From assembly GCF_023824315.1 (NCBI RefSeq), contig NZ_CP098732.1:1302001-1366000 (forward strand): a stretch of 64,000 bases of DNA, given 5' to 3'. The stretch comes from Acinetobacter tibetensis. GTDB lineage: Bacteria; Pseudomonadota; Gammaproteobacteria; Pseudomonadales; Moraxellaceae. Of the stretch, positions 1 through 8,339 are shown one piece after another; the stretch's first letter is position 1; every line of letters begins with the position of its first letter. The notes beneath the pieces are model-generated. The model was not told the origin of the DNA, did not search any database, and saw only the letters and a program-made list of their open reading frames with translations. The translations under genes and the position numbers were made by a program.

Positions 1-740
1 GTGAAGCTTTACCGATGACGGTAAAAAGCACCTGTTTAGCTGCACATGCTTTACCGTCAGAGTACAAAGACCAAAGCGATGCTTATATCGAGCATATCTG
101 TACCGAAATGTTGCCTAAACTGCATGCTGAAGGTTTAGTCGATGCAGTTGATGCATTCTGTGAGCATTTAGCATTTTCACCTGCTCAGGTTGAACGTGTT
201 TTTAAAACAGCACAGTCTTTAAATTTACCCGTTAAGCTTCACGCGGAACAGCTTTCATCGCTAGGTGGTTCAAGCTTGGCAGCACGTTATCATGCTTTGT
301 CAGCCGACCATTTAGAGTACATGACCGAAGACGATGTCAAAGCAATGGCAGAGTCGGGTACGGTTGCTGTTCTGTTGCCGGGTGCTTTTTATTTGCTGCG
401 TGAAACACAATATCCACCAGTTGAAAGTCTAATTAAACATGGTGTGCGTATTGCGCTATCGAGTGATTTAAACCCGGGCACATCTCCAGCACTTTCTTTA
501 CGTTTAATGCTCAATATGGGAAGCACGCTTTTCCGCTTAACTCCAGAGCAAGCATTGGCTGGTGTCACCATTCATGCTGCACAAGCACTCGGTTTAGAGC
601 AAACGCACGGCAGTCTGGAGCAGGGTAAAGTCGCTGACTTTGTGGCTTGGGATATTGAGCATCCATCTGAAATTGTTTACTGGCTTGGCGGAGATTTGCC
701 TAAGCGAGTAATTCAGCATGGACAAGAAGTTATTTTTTAA
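1..740 (+). CDS. hutI: Imidazolonepropionase, 5'-truncated by window edge
   Basis: This is the C-terminal part of imidazolonepropionase, which opens the imidazolone ring to give N-formimino-L-glutamate, the third step of histidine degradation in the cytoplasm. The reading frame is already open at base 3, before the first ATG at 15, so the gene starts upstream of the window. Visible family features are the [11 protein letters not shown] stretch, a KLHAEQLS metal-site segment, LSADHLEYM with its histidine, the [10 protein letters not shown] loop and the amidohydrolase C-terminal sheet ending [10 protein letters not shown]. hutG follows after 11 nt, so the two are co-transcribed. About 245 of the usual 400 residues are present. 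The identification is firm. Confidence 0.95.
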   Translation, partial: EALPMTVKSTCLAAHALPSEYKDQSDAYIEHICTEMLPKLHAEGLVDAVDAFCEHLAFSPAQVERVFKTAQSLNLPVKLHAEQLSSLGGSSLAARYHALSADHLEYMTEDDVKAMAESGTVAVLLPGAFYLLRETQYPPVESLIKHGVRIALSSDLNPGTSPALSLRLMLNMGSTLFRLTPEQALAGVTIHAAQALGLEQTHGSLEQGKVADFVAWDIEHPSEIVYWLGGDLPKRVIQHGQEVIF

Positions 741-751
741 ACGGTATCACC

Positions 752-1675
752 ATGAATCACACATTTAAATGGCAAGGCCGCCATGATGGCGAAGGTGAAG
801 CACACCAACGCATTCATCATATTATCAACAAAACTCAACATGCTGAATTTGCGCTGATTGGTTTTAGCTCTGATGAAGGCGTGAAACGTAATAAAGGTAG
901 AGTCGGTGCTGCTGATGCGCCAGATGCAATCCGTAATCAGCTTGCCAATTTACCTATTCATCGTCCAGTCAGTATTGTCGATTTAGGTACAGTAACCTGC
1001 GAATATGACAATTTAGAGCAAGCTCAAACTGAGTTGGCTGAGCAAGTCGCAACCAGCCTACAAAATGGTTTAAAACCGATTGTACTTGGTGGTGGACATG
1101 AGGTTGCATTTGGCAGCTTTAGCGGTTTATTCCAATATGTACAAGCGTATGCGCCTGAACAAAAAATAGGGATTATTAACTTCGATGCCCATTTTGATTT
1201 ACGTGAAGCAGAACAGGCGACATCTGGAACCCCTTTCTTACAGGCAGCTCGACTTTCAGAACAACATCAAAAACAATTTAATTATTTATGTATTGGGGTC
1301 GCCAACCATGCCAATACTAAAGTTTTGTTTGATACAGCCGATGCTCTAAATTGCTCATATTTACGTGATCATGAGGTTAATATTTTTAACCTGAACAACG
1401 TACTTGCAGCGGTTGATGCTTTTATTGAAAAAGTAGACTGCTTGTACGTTACGATTGATTTAGATGTATTTGCTGCTGCGGTAGCACCTGGGGTGAGCGC
1501 ACCTGCTGTAAAAGGAATTGATTTAGCCACTTTTGAAGCAATTTTTAAGCATATTCAAGAGACTGGAAAAATCAAACTTTTAGATATTGCTGAGTGCAAT
1601 CCAAAATTTGATTTAGACAATAGAACAGCAAAACTGGCTGCCTATATTGTTTATCAATACTTATTTAATCAATAA
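752..1675 (+). CDS. hutG: Formimidoylglutamase
   Basis: This 307-residue protein of the arginase/agmatinase fold hydrolyses N-formimidoyl-L-glutamate to glutamate and formamide, the last step of one histidine-degradation route. The di-manganese site motifs are clear: GGGHEVAFG, then NFDAHFDLR, then TIDLDVF followed by APGVSAPA. The length is normal for the family. It lies 11 nt after hutI in the same direction, which supports HutG over a general arginase or agmatinase. A hairpin that may end the operon follows at 1697-1719. Confidence 0.95.
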   Translation: MNHTFKWQGRHDGEGEAHQRIHHIINKTQHAEFALIGFSSDEGVKRNKGRVGAADAPDAIRNQLANLPIHRPVSIVDLGTVTCEYDNLEQAQTELAEQVATSLQNGLKPIVLGGGHEVAFGSFSGLFQYVQAYAPEQKIGIINFDAHFDLREAEQATSGTPFLQAARLSEQHQKQFNYLCIGVANHANTKVLFDTADALNCSYLRDHEVNIFNLNNVLAAVDAFIEKVDCLYVTIDLDVFAAAVAPGVSAPAVKGIDLATFEAIFKHIQETGKIKLLDIAECNPKFDLDNRTAKLAAYIVYQYLFNQ

Positions 1676-1696
1676 GTTAAAGAATATACTTTTAAC

Positions 1697-1719
1697 TCAG
1701 GTCTTCAGTTAAGGCCTGA
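1697..1719 (+). terminator. Putative terminator after hutG
   Basis: TCAGGTC (1697-1703) can pair with GGCCTGA (1713-1719) across a 9-nt loop, with one G-U pair. Only a short T run follows, so termination is plausible but weak. Confidence 0.4.
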
Positions 1720-1793
1720 TTTAAAAGGGCATTAAAAATATAATATAATAATGAAAAATATAGTTTCTTTTAGAATTTTAAATTGGAAAAATA

Positions 1794-2594
1794 ATGAATC
1801 AGAAGAATAGCCCGATTGGAATGATTGATTCTGGTTTAGGTGGACTGTCTCTCTTTAAGCATATTCGGCAGGCTCTTCCGAATGAAGATATTATCTATTT
1901 CGCTGACTCAAAATATGTTCCTTATGGAGACAAAGAAAGTGACTGGATTGTTTCAAGGACTACGCACTTAATTGCAAATCTAGTTAATCATGGCAAATGT
2001 AAAGCGATAGTGATTGCGTGTAACACCATGACGGCTGTAGCGATTGAAACAATCAGAGCGCAAATGAATGTGCCGCTTATTGCAATAGAACCAGCGGTAA
2101 AACCGGCAGTGACAATAACACAAAGCAAGCATATTGCTGTCTTGGCAACTGCTACGACGGTTAAGGGAAAAAATCTCAAGAATTTAATCGAAACTTACGC
2201 ACAAGATATCAAAGTGTCTTTAGTGCCTTGTATTGGTCTGGCCGAAAAAATAGAAAATGGCAAAGCACACACAGCGGAAGTTAAAGACTATTTAAACAAT
2301 ATTTTAGCGCCGCTAGTCGAGCAAAAAGTTGATACGATTATTTTAGGTTGTACACACTATCCATTTGTATCAAATACTATTCAGGATATTGTGGGTCATG
2401 ATATTCAAATTATTGAGCCTTCCGAAGCTGTAACAGCACAATTAATTCGGCAGCTTAATCAATATCATTTAAGTTCTGAACGTCCAAATGAGGGGAGTCA
2501 TATTATTTGGACCAGTTCAGACCCGTTGAAAGTCGCTGATGTTACTTTTTCTTTGTTAGGTACGCATTTACCCGTAGAAACTACTGGTTTTTAA
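1794..2594 (+). CDS. murI: Glutamate racemase
   Basis: This 266-residue cytoplasmic enzyme interconverts L- and D-glutamate to supply D-glutamate for peptidoglycan. The N-terminal IGMIDSGLGGLS and FADSKYVPYG motifs are typical. Both catalytic cysteines are present, in ACNTMTA (about residue 75) and GCTHYPF (about residue 184). The length matches the family. The ATG has a purine-rich stretch upstream. It stands alone between the hut operon end and a strong terminator at 2841-2870. Confidence 0.96.
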   Translation: MNQKNSPIGMIDSGLGGLSLFKHIRQALPNEDIIYFADSKYVPYGDKESDWIVSRTTHLIANLVNHGKCKAIVIACNTMTAVAIETIRAQMNVPLIAIEPAVKPAVTITQSKHIAVLATATTVKGKNLKNLIETYAQDIKVSLVPCIGLAEKIENGKAHTAEVKDYLNNILAPLVEQKVDTIILGCTHYPFVSNTIQDIVGHDIQIIEPSEAVTAQLIRQLNQYHLSSERPNEGSHIIWTSSDPLKVADVTFSLLGTHLPVETTGF

Positions 2595-3048
2595 AGTTAA
2601 GAAAACGTCTAAGCCCATAAAAATGAGTCCACCCTTAATGGATATAGATTTTTTGATTTCGTAAATTTTTGACTGATGTAATTGGCTAAAAACTCACAAA
2701 CAACATCAGCAGATTCGGCTGAGATTTTTATGATATTACAGGCAATATTTCGTTATTAGGTGTGAACCTGTTATATGAAATGCTTTGTGTTTTATTCAAT
2801 GTGAAACTCAAAAGCAGTCAACAAATTTAGTCCGATTTAAAAAAGCTCGAAATGATTTCGGGCTTTTTTTATTTAATGTCATGCAGTCATAAGCCTGAAA
2901 TGAGCATCCTTAAACAAAGAAAATAAAGGTTAAATAAATTTTAATATTTTGTTTTATATCGTTATTTTAAAATTTTACGCAACATTTACGTTACTTCATG
3001 GCATGCCTCATTTATCTTGAGTCCATTCAAATGAATAGGGTTTAGATA
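2595..3048. other. Intergenic region murI to GS-like gene
   Basis: About 450 nt hold no credible protein gene. A strong stem-loop terminator sits at 2841-2870, some 250 nt beyond murI. The distance leaves room for a long 3' UTR or a small RNA ending at this terminator, but nothing in the sequence proves one. The AT-rich stretch 2930-3040 probably carries the promoter of the next gene. Confidence 0.5.
2841..2870 (+). terminator. Strong intrinsic terminator
   Basis: A 12-bp stem (AAAAGCTCGAAA at 2841-2852 with TTTCGGGCTTTT at 2856-2867, one G-U pair) with a 3-nt loop runs directly into a T tract. The A-rich left arm means it could also act on the minus strand. Confidence 0.85.
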
Positions 3049-4446
3049 ATGAGTAGCTTACTCACGATACAAGATAAACAACACAGTTCTAGAATAAACA
3101 TCCCCCTTGATACTTCAACTTTAGATTTAGATGAAATATTGTTTTTAGATGAAGTAGAGAGCTATTTCACTCGATATCCCAATACCAAGCATATTGATAT
3201 TTGTCTGCATGACATTAATGGGCATATGCGCGGTAAACGAATTGATGTAAGCAGTCTCAGAAAACTGAGTAAAGGGTGTTATTTTCCGCTCTCAATTTAT
3301 GCGATGAGCCTAGATGGGGAGGTGATAGAAGAAACTGGATTGGGAAAACAAATTGGAGAGCCAGATTATTTTTGCAAACCAGTATTAGGCAGTTTACAGC
3401 CTTGTCCATTAGAGCCTGAATTGAATGCTCAATTATTATTAAGTATGAAAGAAGGGAGCGCTGATTGCCAATATGAACCCCGAAATATTTTAAAGAACAT
3501 ATTGGCACAACTCGAAAAGCAGCATTTATATCCATGTATGGCTGCGGAATTAGAATTTTACCTATCCGATCTGAATGCAAATGCAAGGACTATGGTATCT
3601 AGCCAATGTTTTGATGTTCAGGCACCTAATAGCTATCAACAAGTTCTCGATGAAGTTGAATATATTGCTGCTTTGCAAGGCATAAACATTACGGGCATTG
3701 TGGCGGAATCATCTGCTGGGCAATATGAAATTAATATTCAGCATATGGATGATATTCTTAAATTATGCGACCAAATTATGCTTTTAAAGCGCACGATCAA
3801 ACAAGTGGCTTTAAAAAATGGATTAAGGGCCAGTTTCTTAGCAAAACCTGATCTCCATAAAGCAGGGAGTGGTATGCACTTTCATATGAGCCTTTTAGAT
3901 CAAGCCAAGCGGAATGTGTTTCGTATGCAGCCAAATGAATCGGTATCTTCTGAATTATTAAAAGTGATTAGCGGGCTGATTCTACTTTTACCACCAAGCA
4001 TGGCGATACTAGCACCCAATATCAATTCTTTTCGACGCTTTCAGAAAGGCAACCATGTACCTTTAGAGGCAAATTGGGGACTGAATAACCGCAATGTCGC
4101 GATTCGGATTCCATGTTCAGATGCTGAAAATAGTCGATTAGAATACCGTGTAGCAGGCGCAGACTGTAATCCATATTTGACCACTGCCATAATGTTGATT
4201 GGCACATTACATGGTTTGACCCATCGTTTAGCGCTCCCTACAGCAACGAACCAAATGAGTGATCCTGCTGAACGTGTCTTTTTAGCGACAAATCAGTTGG
4301 ATGCTTTAGCTTTGTTTAAAGAAAACCATATTTTACAGACGTATTTGGGAAAGCGTTTTATGGAACTGTGGTGTGCTGTCAAACGTGCAGAACATCAGCA
4401 TGTGTATAGTCAAATTACCGCGATAGAACAAATGTGGAATATTTAA
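3049..4446 (+). CDS. Glutamine synthetase family protein (gamma-glutamylpolyamine synthetase-like)
   Basis: This 465-residue ATP-dependent ligase belongs to the glutamine synthetase fold. Family motifs appear in order: the beta-grasp region with DINGHMRGKRID (about residues 60-70), the metal-site AAELEFYL, AESSAGQYEIN, the ATP-site GSGMHFHMSL and RRFQKGNHVP, and the C-terminal RLEYRVAGADCNPYL. It is not the dodecameric housekeeping GlnA type: the N-terminus and the NHVP loop resemble PuuA-like enzymes that join glutamate to putrescine or other amines. No polyamine genes lie next to it, so the substrate is inferred from family only. The ATG at 3049 has AGGG 7-10 nt upstream. Confidence 0.85.
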   Translation: MSSLLTIQDKQHSSRINIPLDTSTLDLDEILFLDEVESYFTRYPNTKHIDICLHDINGHMRGKRIDVSSLRKLSKGCYFPLSIYAMSLDGEVIEETGLGKQIGEPDYFCKPVLGSLQPCPLEPELNAQLLLSMKEGSADCQYEPRNILKNILAQLEKQHLYPCMAAELEFYLSDLNANARTMVSSQCFDVQAPNSYQQVLDEVEYIAALQGINITGIVAESSAGQYEINIQHMDDILKLCDQIMLLKRTIKQVALKNGLRASFLAKPDLHKAGSGMHFHMSLLDQAKRNVFRMQPNESVSSELLKVISGLILLLPPSMAILAPNINSFRRFQKGNHVPLEANWGLNNRNVAIRIPCSDAENSRLEYRVAGADCNPYLTTAIMLIGTLHGLTHRLALPTATNQMSDPAERVFLATNQLDALALFKENHILQTYLGKRFMELWCAVKRAEHQHVYSQITAIEQMWNI

Positions 4447-4779
4447 AACTGCAATATAGCCGCATCAATAAAGTCGAATCGTCTGATAGGGAATTGACTC
4501 GCATGATTCTCAACTGTCCCTGAAATATAATTTTCAAAATGTCGATGTGGAATTATGAATGTCTAAATATTGTGCATCCTCTAAGTATAAAAAACGATTG
4601 ATATGGTGATACAAGAACAAGGTATTCCCAAAATGAGCTGCATAACACTTTGATTCAACATTGGATATGGTTGATTAAGGAATGGTTTTTAACAGTATTT
4701 CGAATTTTAGGCAGGGTAATTGATTCAAGTGTTACATCTATGTTAGTTTCCCGCGTTCATCATTTCAGACGGGATAGGG
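4447..4779. other. Intergenic region before DUF2946-like gene
   Basis: About 330 nt without a convincing gene. A short open frame begins at 4650 but its translation lacks any family signature and it overlaps the better-supported DUF2946-like frame. The area probably carries the promoter of the uptake genes that follow. No clear operator was seen. Confidence 0.4.
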
Positions 4780-5196
4780 TTGAGAGCATCTTTTGTGCTC
4801 GCTTTAATAGCGATGTGGATACATGTTGCAGTTTTTTTGCAGCCCCTATTACCTGAGAAGTTTCAAATTGCTCAGGTCTGTATCACTATTGCTGAATTAG
4901 CAGTTCAGACGAAAGAAACTCAGCAGACCAGCCATCATCCACATTCTAAATCTGTGCATGATTTGCAAAACATGCAGCACTCAGATTCTCAGCACAAACA
5001 TTCTGTTGATCATCACTGTATTTTCTGTACGGTGTATGGGCATTTAGTGGCTCATTTGAATCTTGGTATCCAAGAAGTCTTTACGCGTATGCAAGTTCGC
5101 ATGCTTGCATTCCAAAAAGCATTTAAGCACGTCTTTTTTGTTTTACAGCGGCTATTTCTCACGCCTCAAGGGCGAGCCCCACCTTTATTTGCCTAA
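4780..5196 (+). CDS. DUF2946-like membrane-associated protein
   Basis: A small protein of up to 138 residues with an N-terminal hydrophobic segment (about residues 2-22), a histidine-rich middle (HHPHSK, then HSDSQHKHSVDHH), the motif HHCIFCTVYGHL and an end reading PQGRAPPL. This layout fits the DUF2946 family, which is often found beside copper or siderophore TonB receptors. The His/Cys content suggests metal binding, but the role is not established. The start is uncertain: the frame opens on TTG at 4780, and no in-frame ATG occurs before the hydrophobic segment. The receptor gene follows after 78 nt containing a hairpin. Confidence 0.65.
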   Translation: MRASFVLALIAMWIHVAVFLQPLLPEKFQIAQVCITIAELAVQTKETQQTSHHPHSKSVHDLQNMQHSDSQHKHSVDHHCIFCTVYGHLVAHLNLGIQEVFTRMQVRMLAFQKAFKHVFFVLQRLFLTPQGRAPPLFA

Positions 5197-5217
5197 ATTC
5201 CAGAACATTTTAGTCAG

Positions 5218-5244
5218 AGAACTTTTCTAAGCATGGAAAGTTCT
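5218..5244 (+). promoter_or_regulatory. Hairpin upstream of TonB receptor gene
   Basis: AGAACTTTTC (5218-5227) pairs with GGAAAGTTCT (5235-5244) around a 7-nt loop, with one G-U pair. It lies 31 nt before the receptor ATG. No T tract follows, so it is more likely an mRNA stability or attenuation element than a simple terminator. Confidence 0.4.
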
Positions 5245-5274
5245 TAGGGAATTTTATGCATTAAAGGAATTGAA

Positions 5275-7455
5275 ATGTCTCAATTCAAGTTAAATCCGTT
5301 CCTTAAAGGGAATGGCGTGATGGTTTCGTCACATGTTCAAATACAGATTAACCCTCGAATTTTTAAAGTTTTATGCAGTGTAATACTGGGTGCGATGTAT
5401 GGCTTAAATGCTCAAAACAGTCATGCAGCAGAGGGTGAAGCAAAAACAGAAACAACCCAATTGTCCACCATTACTTTAACCGCTGAAAAGCAGGATGAAA
5501 GACACACCTCATCTCAGGCGATTACCCAGTTTAATCATGACTTATTAGACGTTCCATTTACAAAGTCCCATGTTTCCAATGAGGACATTCAAAATCATCA
5601 TGTTCAGCGGATCAGTGATGCCTTGTCATTGGTCAATGGTGTGGTTTATCAAGACAGTTATGGCGGTGGTTTTTGGGATAATTATTCTTTTCGAGGATTT
5701 AGCACAGACCCGAATATGGGTACCATCTACATGCGCAATGGTTTAAGTTCGGTGAGCGGTATTCATACACCACGAGATATGGTGAATATCCAAGCGATTG
5801 ATTTCCTGAAAGGCCCGATGGCGGCGATGTATGGGCAAGGGGCAATTGGTGGGATTATGAATATCACCACTAAACAACCCGAATGGGAATCTATAAATAG
5901 CCTAAGTCTAAGTGGTAGTACCTTTGAAGAATATCGTGCTGCATTGGATACCACAGGGGCAATTAATCAGGATGTGGCTTATCGATTGGGATTGGCTTAT
6001 GAAAATAATCAGAGCTTTCGAGATCAGGTGGATAATCAACATTATTATATTGCGCCGCAACTGGCTTGGAAGCTTTCAGCGCAAACCCAGTTGAATTTGG
6101 ATACCGAGTTTGCTCAATCGAAAGGGGTATTCGACCGAGGTATTCCAATGGTTAATGGGCAATTGAACCTGAACAAAAAAACATTTTTGGGCGAACCCAG
6201 CGACGGTGATATTGAAATTCAAGATCAAATGGTTCAACTGCGTGTGAATCATGCATTTAATGATGATTGGAACAACACCACGGCAATCACCTATAGTCAT
6301 GGTGAGCGAGCGGGGACGTCGACTGAAATTTCTTCCATCACCGCAGATGGACAGAGCGCAAACCGTTTCCGTCGTTCACGTCAATTTGAAACCGAGACGA
6401 CGAACTTTCAGTCGATTTTGCGGGGTAAGTTTAATACAGGATCAATTCGACATGAGTTGGTCACGAATATAGAAGCAGGTCACTATACGATTGATCAACT
6501 TCAAAGAAGAAGTACTAAAGGTGATTTAAGTGAGATTAATATTTATGTTCCAGTATATGGTCAAAATATTCTGCCTTTAACTCGTGTTACTAAAGAAACT
6601 TTTGAGACTCAAAATATTATTGGAGTCAATTTACAAGATCAAATCTTCTTAAGCGATCAATGGAATGTACTTGTTGGTGGGCGTTTAAATCGTTTAGATC
6701 AACAAATTGATGACCATCTTACTGGTAAGTCAGCGCAACAAGACTTCACACCATTTACTCCTCGAGCAGGAATCAATTATCAACCCACTGAGAAACTATC
6801 TTTCTATACGAATTGGGGCAAAGCATTTGAACTGAATACAGGATTAAATAAAAACAATGACTTGTATGATCCTGAGAAAACTGAAAGTTGGGAAGTCGGT
6901 GCAAAATATCAATTCCAAGCCAAAAGCTGGTTGGGACTCACTTATTTTGATCTCGATAAACAGCATCTTTTGACCGAAGGGATTAGTGATAGTTACGTCG
7001 ATAGTGGACGCGTGCAAAGCCACGGGGTTGAATTTGAATTACAACACCAGTTCACAGATCATCTGCGTTTAAATGCAAATTATACGTTTACGGATGCTTC
7101 AATTGTAGAGAGTGAAGTTGAGGCAAAAGGGGCAAGATTAAAGAATATCCCGAAGCATACGGCAAATTTGAGTGCAAATTACCAATTCAACCTTGCGGGA
7201 TATCATGCTGGTTTGATTGGTCATGTGAATTATTATGGCAAGCGCAGTGCAAACTATATCGACAATGGTACGAGCTTACCTGATTTTACGGTTGTAAACG
7301 TGGGTGTGTATGCACAACTTCGTCCTGATTTACGCGTGCAACTTAATATCGATAACCTCTTCGATCAAGATTATTACGTTGCAAGCTATACCAATAATTG
7401 GGTTCAGCCTGGCGAGCCACTTAAAGCAACTGCTACCTTGAACTGGACATTCTAA
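5275..7455 (+). CDS. TonB-dependent outer-membrane receptor (siderophore/metal uptake)
   Basis: This 726-residue protein has a plug domain followed by a 22-strand-type barrel ending in the aromatic TATLNWTF. An unusually long N-terminal region precedes the hydrophobic signal segment, with probable cleavage after NSHA near residue 51. The plug carries FRGFSTDPN, FLKGPMAAMYGQGAIGG and MNITTKQP, typical of the TonB siderophore-receptor class. A better initiation site may be the internal ATG that shortens the leader. The NlpE-like gene begins immediately after its stop and a DUF2946-like gene lies upstream, so copper or another metal chelate is a possible substrate. That substrate is inferred from context only. 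Confidence 0.88.
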   Translation: MSQFKLNPFLKGNGVMVSSHVQIQINPRIFKVLCSVILGAMYGLNAQNSHAAEGEAKTETTQLSTITLTAEKQDERHTSSQAITQFNHDLLDVPFTKSHVSNEDIQNHHVQRISDALSLVNGVVYQDSYGGGFWDNYSFRGFSTDPNMGTIYMRNGLSSVSGIHTPRDMVNIQAIDFLKGPMAAMYGQGAIGGIMNITTKQPEWESINSLSLSGSTFEEYRAALDTTGAINQDVAYRLGLAYENNQSFRDQVDNQHYYIAPQLAWKLSAQTQLNLDTEFAQSKGVFDRGIPMVNGQLNLNKKTFLGEPSDGDIEIQDQMVQLRVNHAFNDDWNNTTAITYSHGERAGTSTEISSITADGQSANRFRRSRQFETETTNFQSILRGKFNTGSIRHELVTNIEAGHYTIDQLQRRSTKGDLSEINIYVPVYGQNILPLTRVTKETFETQNIIGVNLQDQIFLSDQWNVLVGGRLNRLDQQIDDHLTGKSAQQDFTPFTPRAGINYQPTEKLSFYTNWGKAFELNTGLNKNNDLYDPEKTESWEVGAKYQFQAKSWLGLTYFDLDKQHLLTEGISDSYVDSGRVQSHGVEFELQHQFTDHLRLNANYTFTDASIVESEVEAKGARLKNIPKHTANLSANYQFNLAGYHAGLIGHVNYYGKRSANYIDNGTSLPDFTVVNVGVYAQLRPDLRVQLNIDNLFDQDYYVASYTNNWVQPGEPLKATATLNWTF

Positions 7456-7911
7456 ATGAAAAAAACATTACTGTGTTCATTCGTTTTTGCCAGTGTATGT
7501 TTGGGCTGTAGCCAGTCAAAACAAGCTGAACATTCAACCAGTGAAACTGAAAAATCGATAAAAGTTGTAGATCCGCAATTGCAACTGTGGGTGGGGCAAT
7601 ACCGAGGTATTACACCATGCGTGACTTGTCCGACGTTCTGTGATGGCTGTGAAGGATCCACAATTGACCTGAAATTAAATCAGGATCAAAGCTTTGAATT
7701 GGTGCGAACAGTCAATAGCGGCAACAAGAAGTCTGAAACTTTTAATGGGAAGTTTGCATTTAATGATGATGGAAAGCTCCAGATTCAACTTCATGGTGTG
7801 AAAGAGCGTAACCTCATCGTATGGGGGCAAAATTATGTGGAAGTTATTGACCCTAATTCGGGGCGACCATTTGATGCATTTGAAGATTTTCAATTAGAGA
7901 AATTGAGTTAG
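7456..7911 (+). CDS. NlpE-like copper-resistance/envelope-stress lipoprotein
   Basis: A 151-residue predicted lipoprotein. The leader MKKTLLCSFVFASVCLGC ends at a cysteine (residue 18) suited to lipidation, though position -3 is not the usual leucine. The mature part has GQYRGITPCVTCPTFCDGCEG, close to the NlpE N-terminal barrel with its CxxC motif, here with two extra cysteines. NlpE proteins sit in the outer membrane and link copper or surface stress to envelope responses. The ATG directly abuts the receptor stop codon, so translation is probably coupled. Only the N-terminal NlpE domain is present. Confidence 0.7.
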   Translation: MKKTLLCSFVFASVCLGCSQSKQAEHSTSETEKSIKVVDPQLQLWVGQYRGITPCVTCPTFCDGCEGSTIDLKLNQDQSFELVRTVNSGNKKSETFNGKFAFNDDGKLQIQLHGVKERNLIVWGQNYVEVIDPNSGRPFDAFEDFQLEKLS

Positions 7912-8339
7912 GCATATTGTCATCAAAATTGTGATGCCAAGCTTACATGGGGCGAATTGACCGAAAGACAGACTTTTGATATTTCCTTGAAAATTCAGGG
8001 GAATATCACGCTGTTTCATGAATACATGATTCATCTGCACAGTGAATGCTATATATATTGTTTGGATGTATTTTTTGAAAAACCTAACAATTGAATATAG
8101 TGCATATTTAAAATGTATAGGCTTATTGGAAAAATTGCATAAATCTCAAGATAGCATTTCCACTTTGAGCCAGAAATCTGTAAAATCTACGCGCATTCGT
8201 TAAGCCGTTTTTTAATCAGCTCCAAGCCTTTGGCTGATTCTTTTTGCAAACCAATTTCTTCATTGCATTCTGCTTTTAATTCAATATTTTCGACGCTTAT
8301 CTGTCTGGTGTAGGCATATAAGCATCATTAGGTGCCAAC
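7912..8339. other. Intergenic region before OsmC-YcaO gene
   Basis: About 430 nt without a protein gene. It holds one hairpin with a T run (8214-8245) about 95 nt before the next start codon. This could end a short transcript, or act as a leader structure for the downstream gene. No operator or riboswitch was recognised. Confidence 0.4.
8214..8245 (+). terminator. Terminator-like hairpin upstream of OsmC-YcaO gene
   Basis: AATCAGC (8214-8220) pairs perfectly with GCTGATT (8233-8239), extendable by one T-G pair, and CTTTTT follows. It could be a factor-independent terminator of a small upstream transcript or a 5' leader attenuator. Confidence 0.5.

Noticed and set aside
4650..4856. 68-codon frame on the plus strand
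   Set aside because: No family signature, and it overlaps the DUF2946-like frame, which has the HHCIFC and PQGRAPPL motifs.
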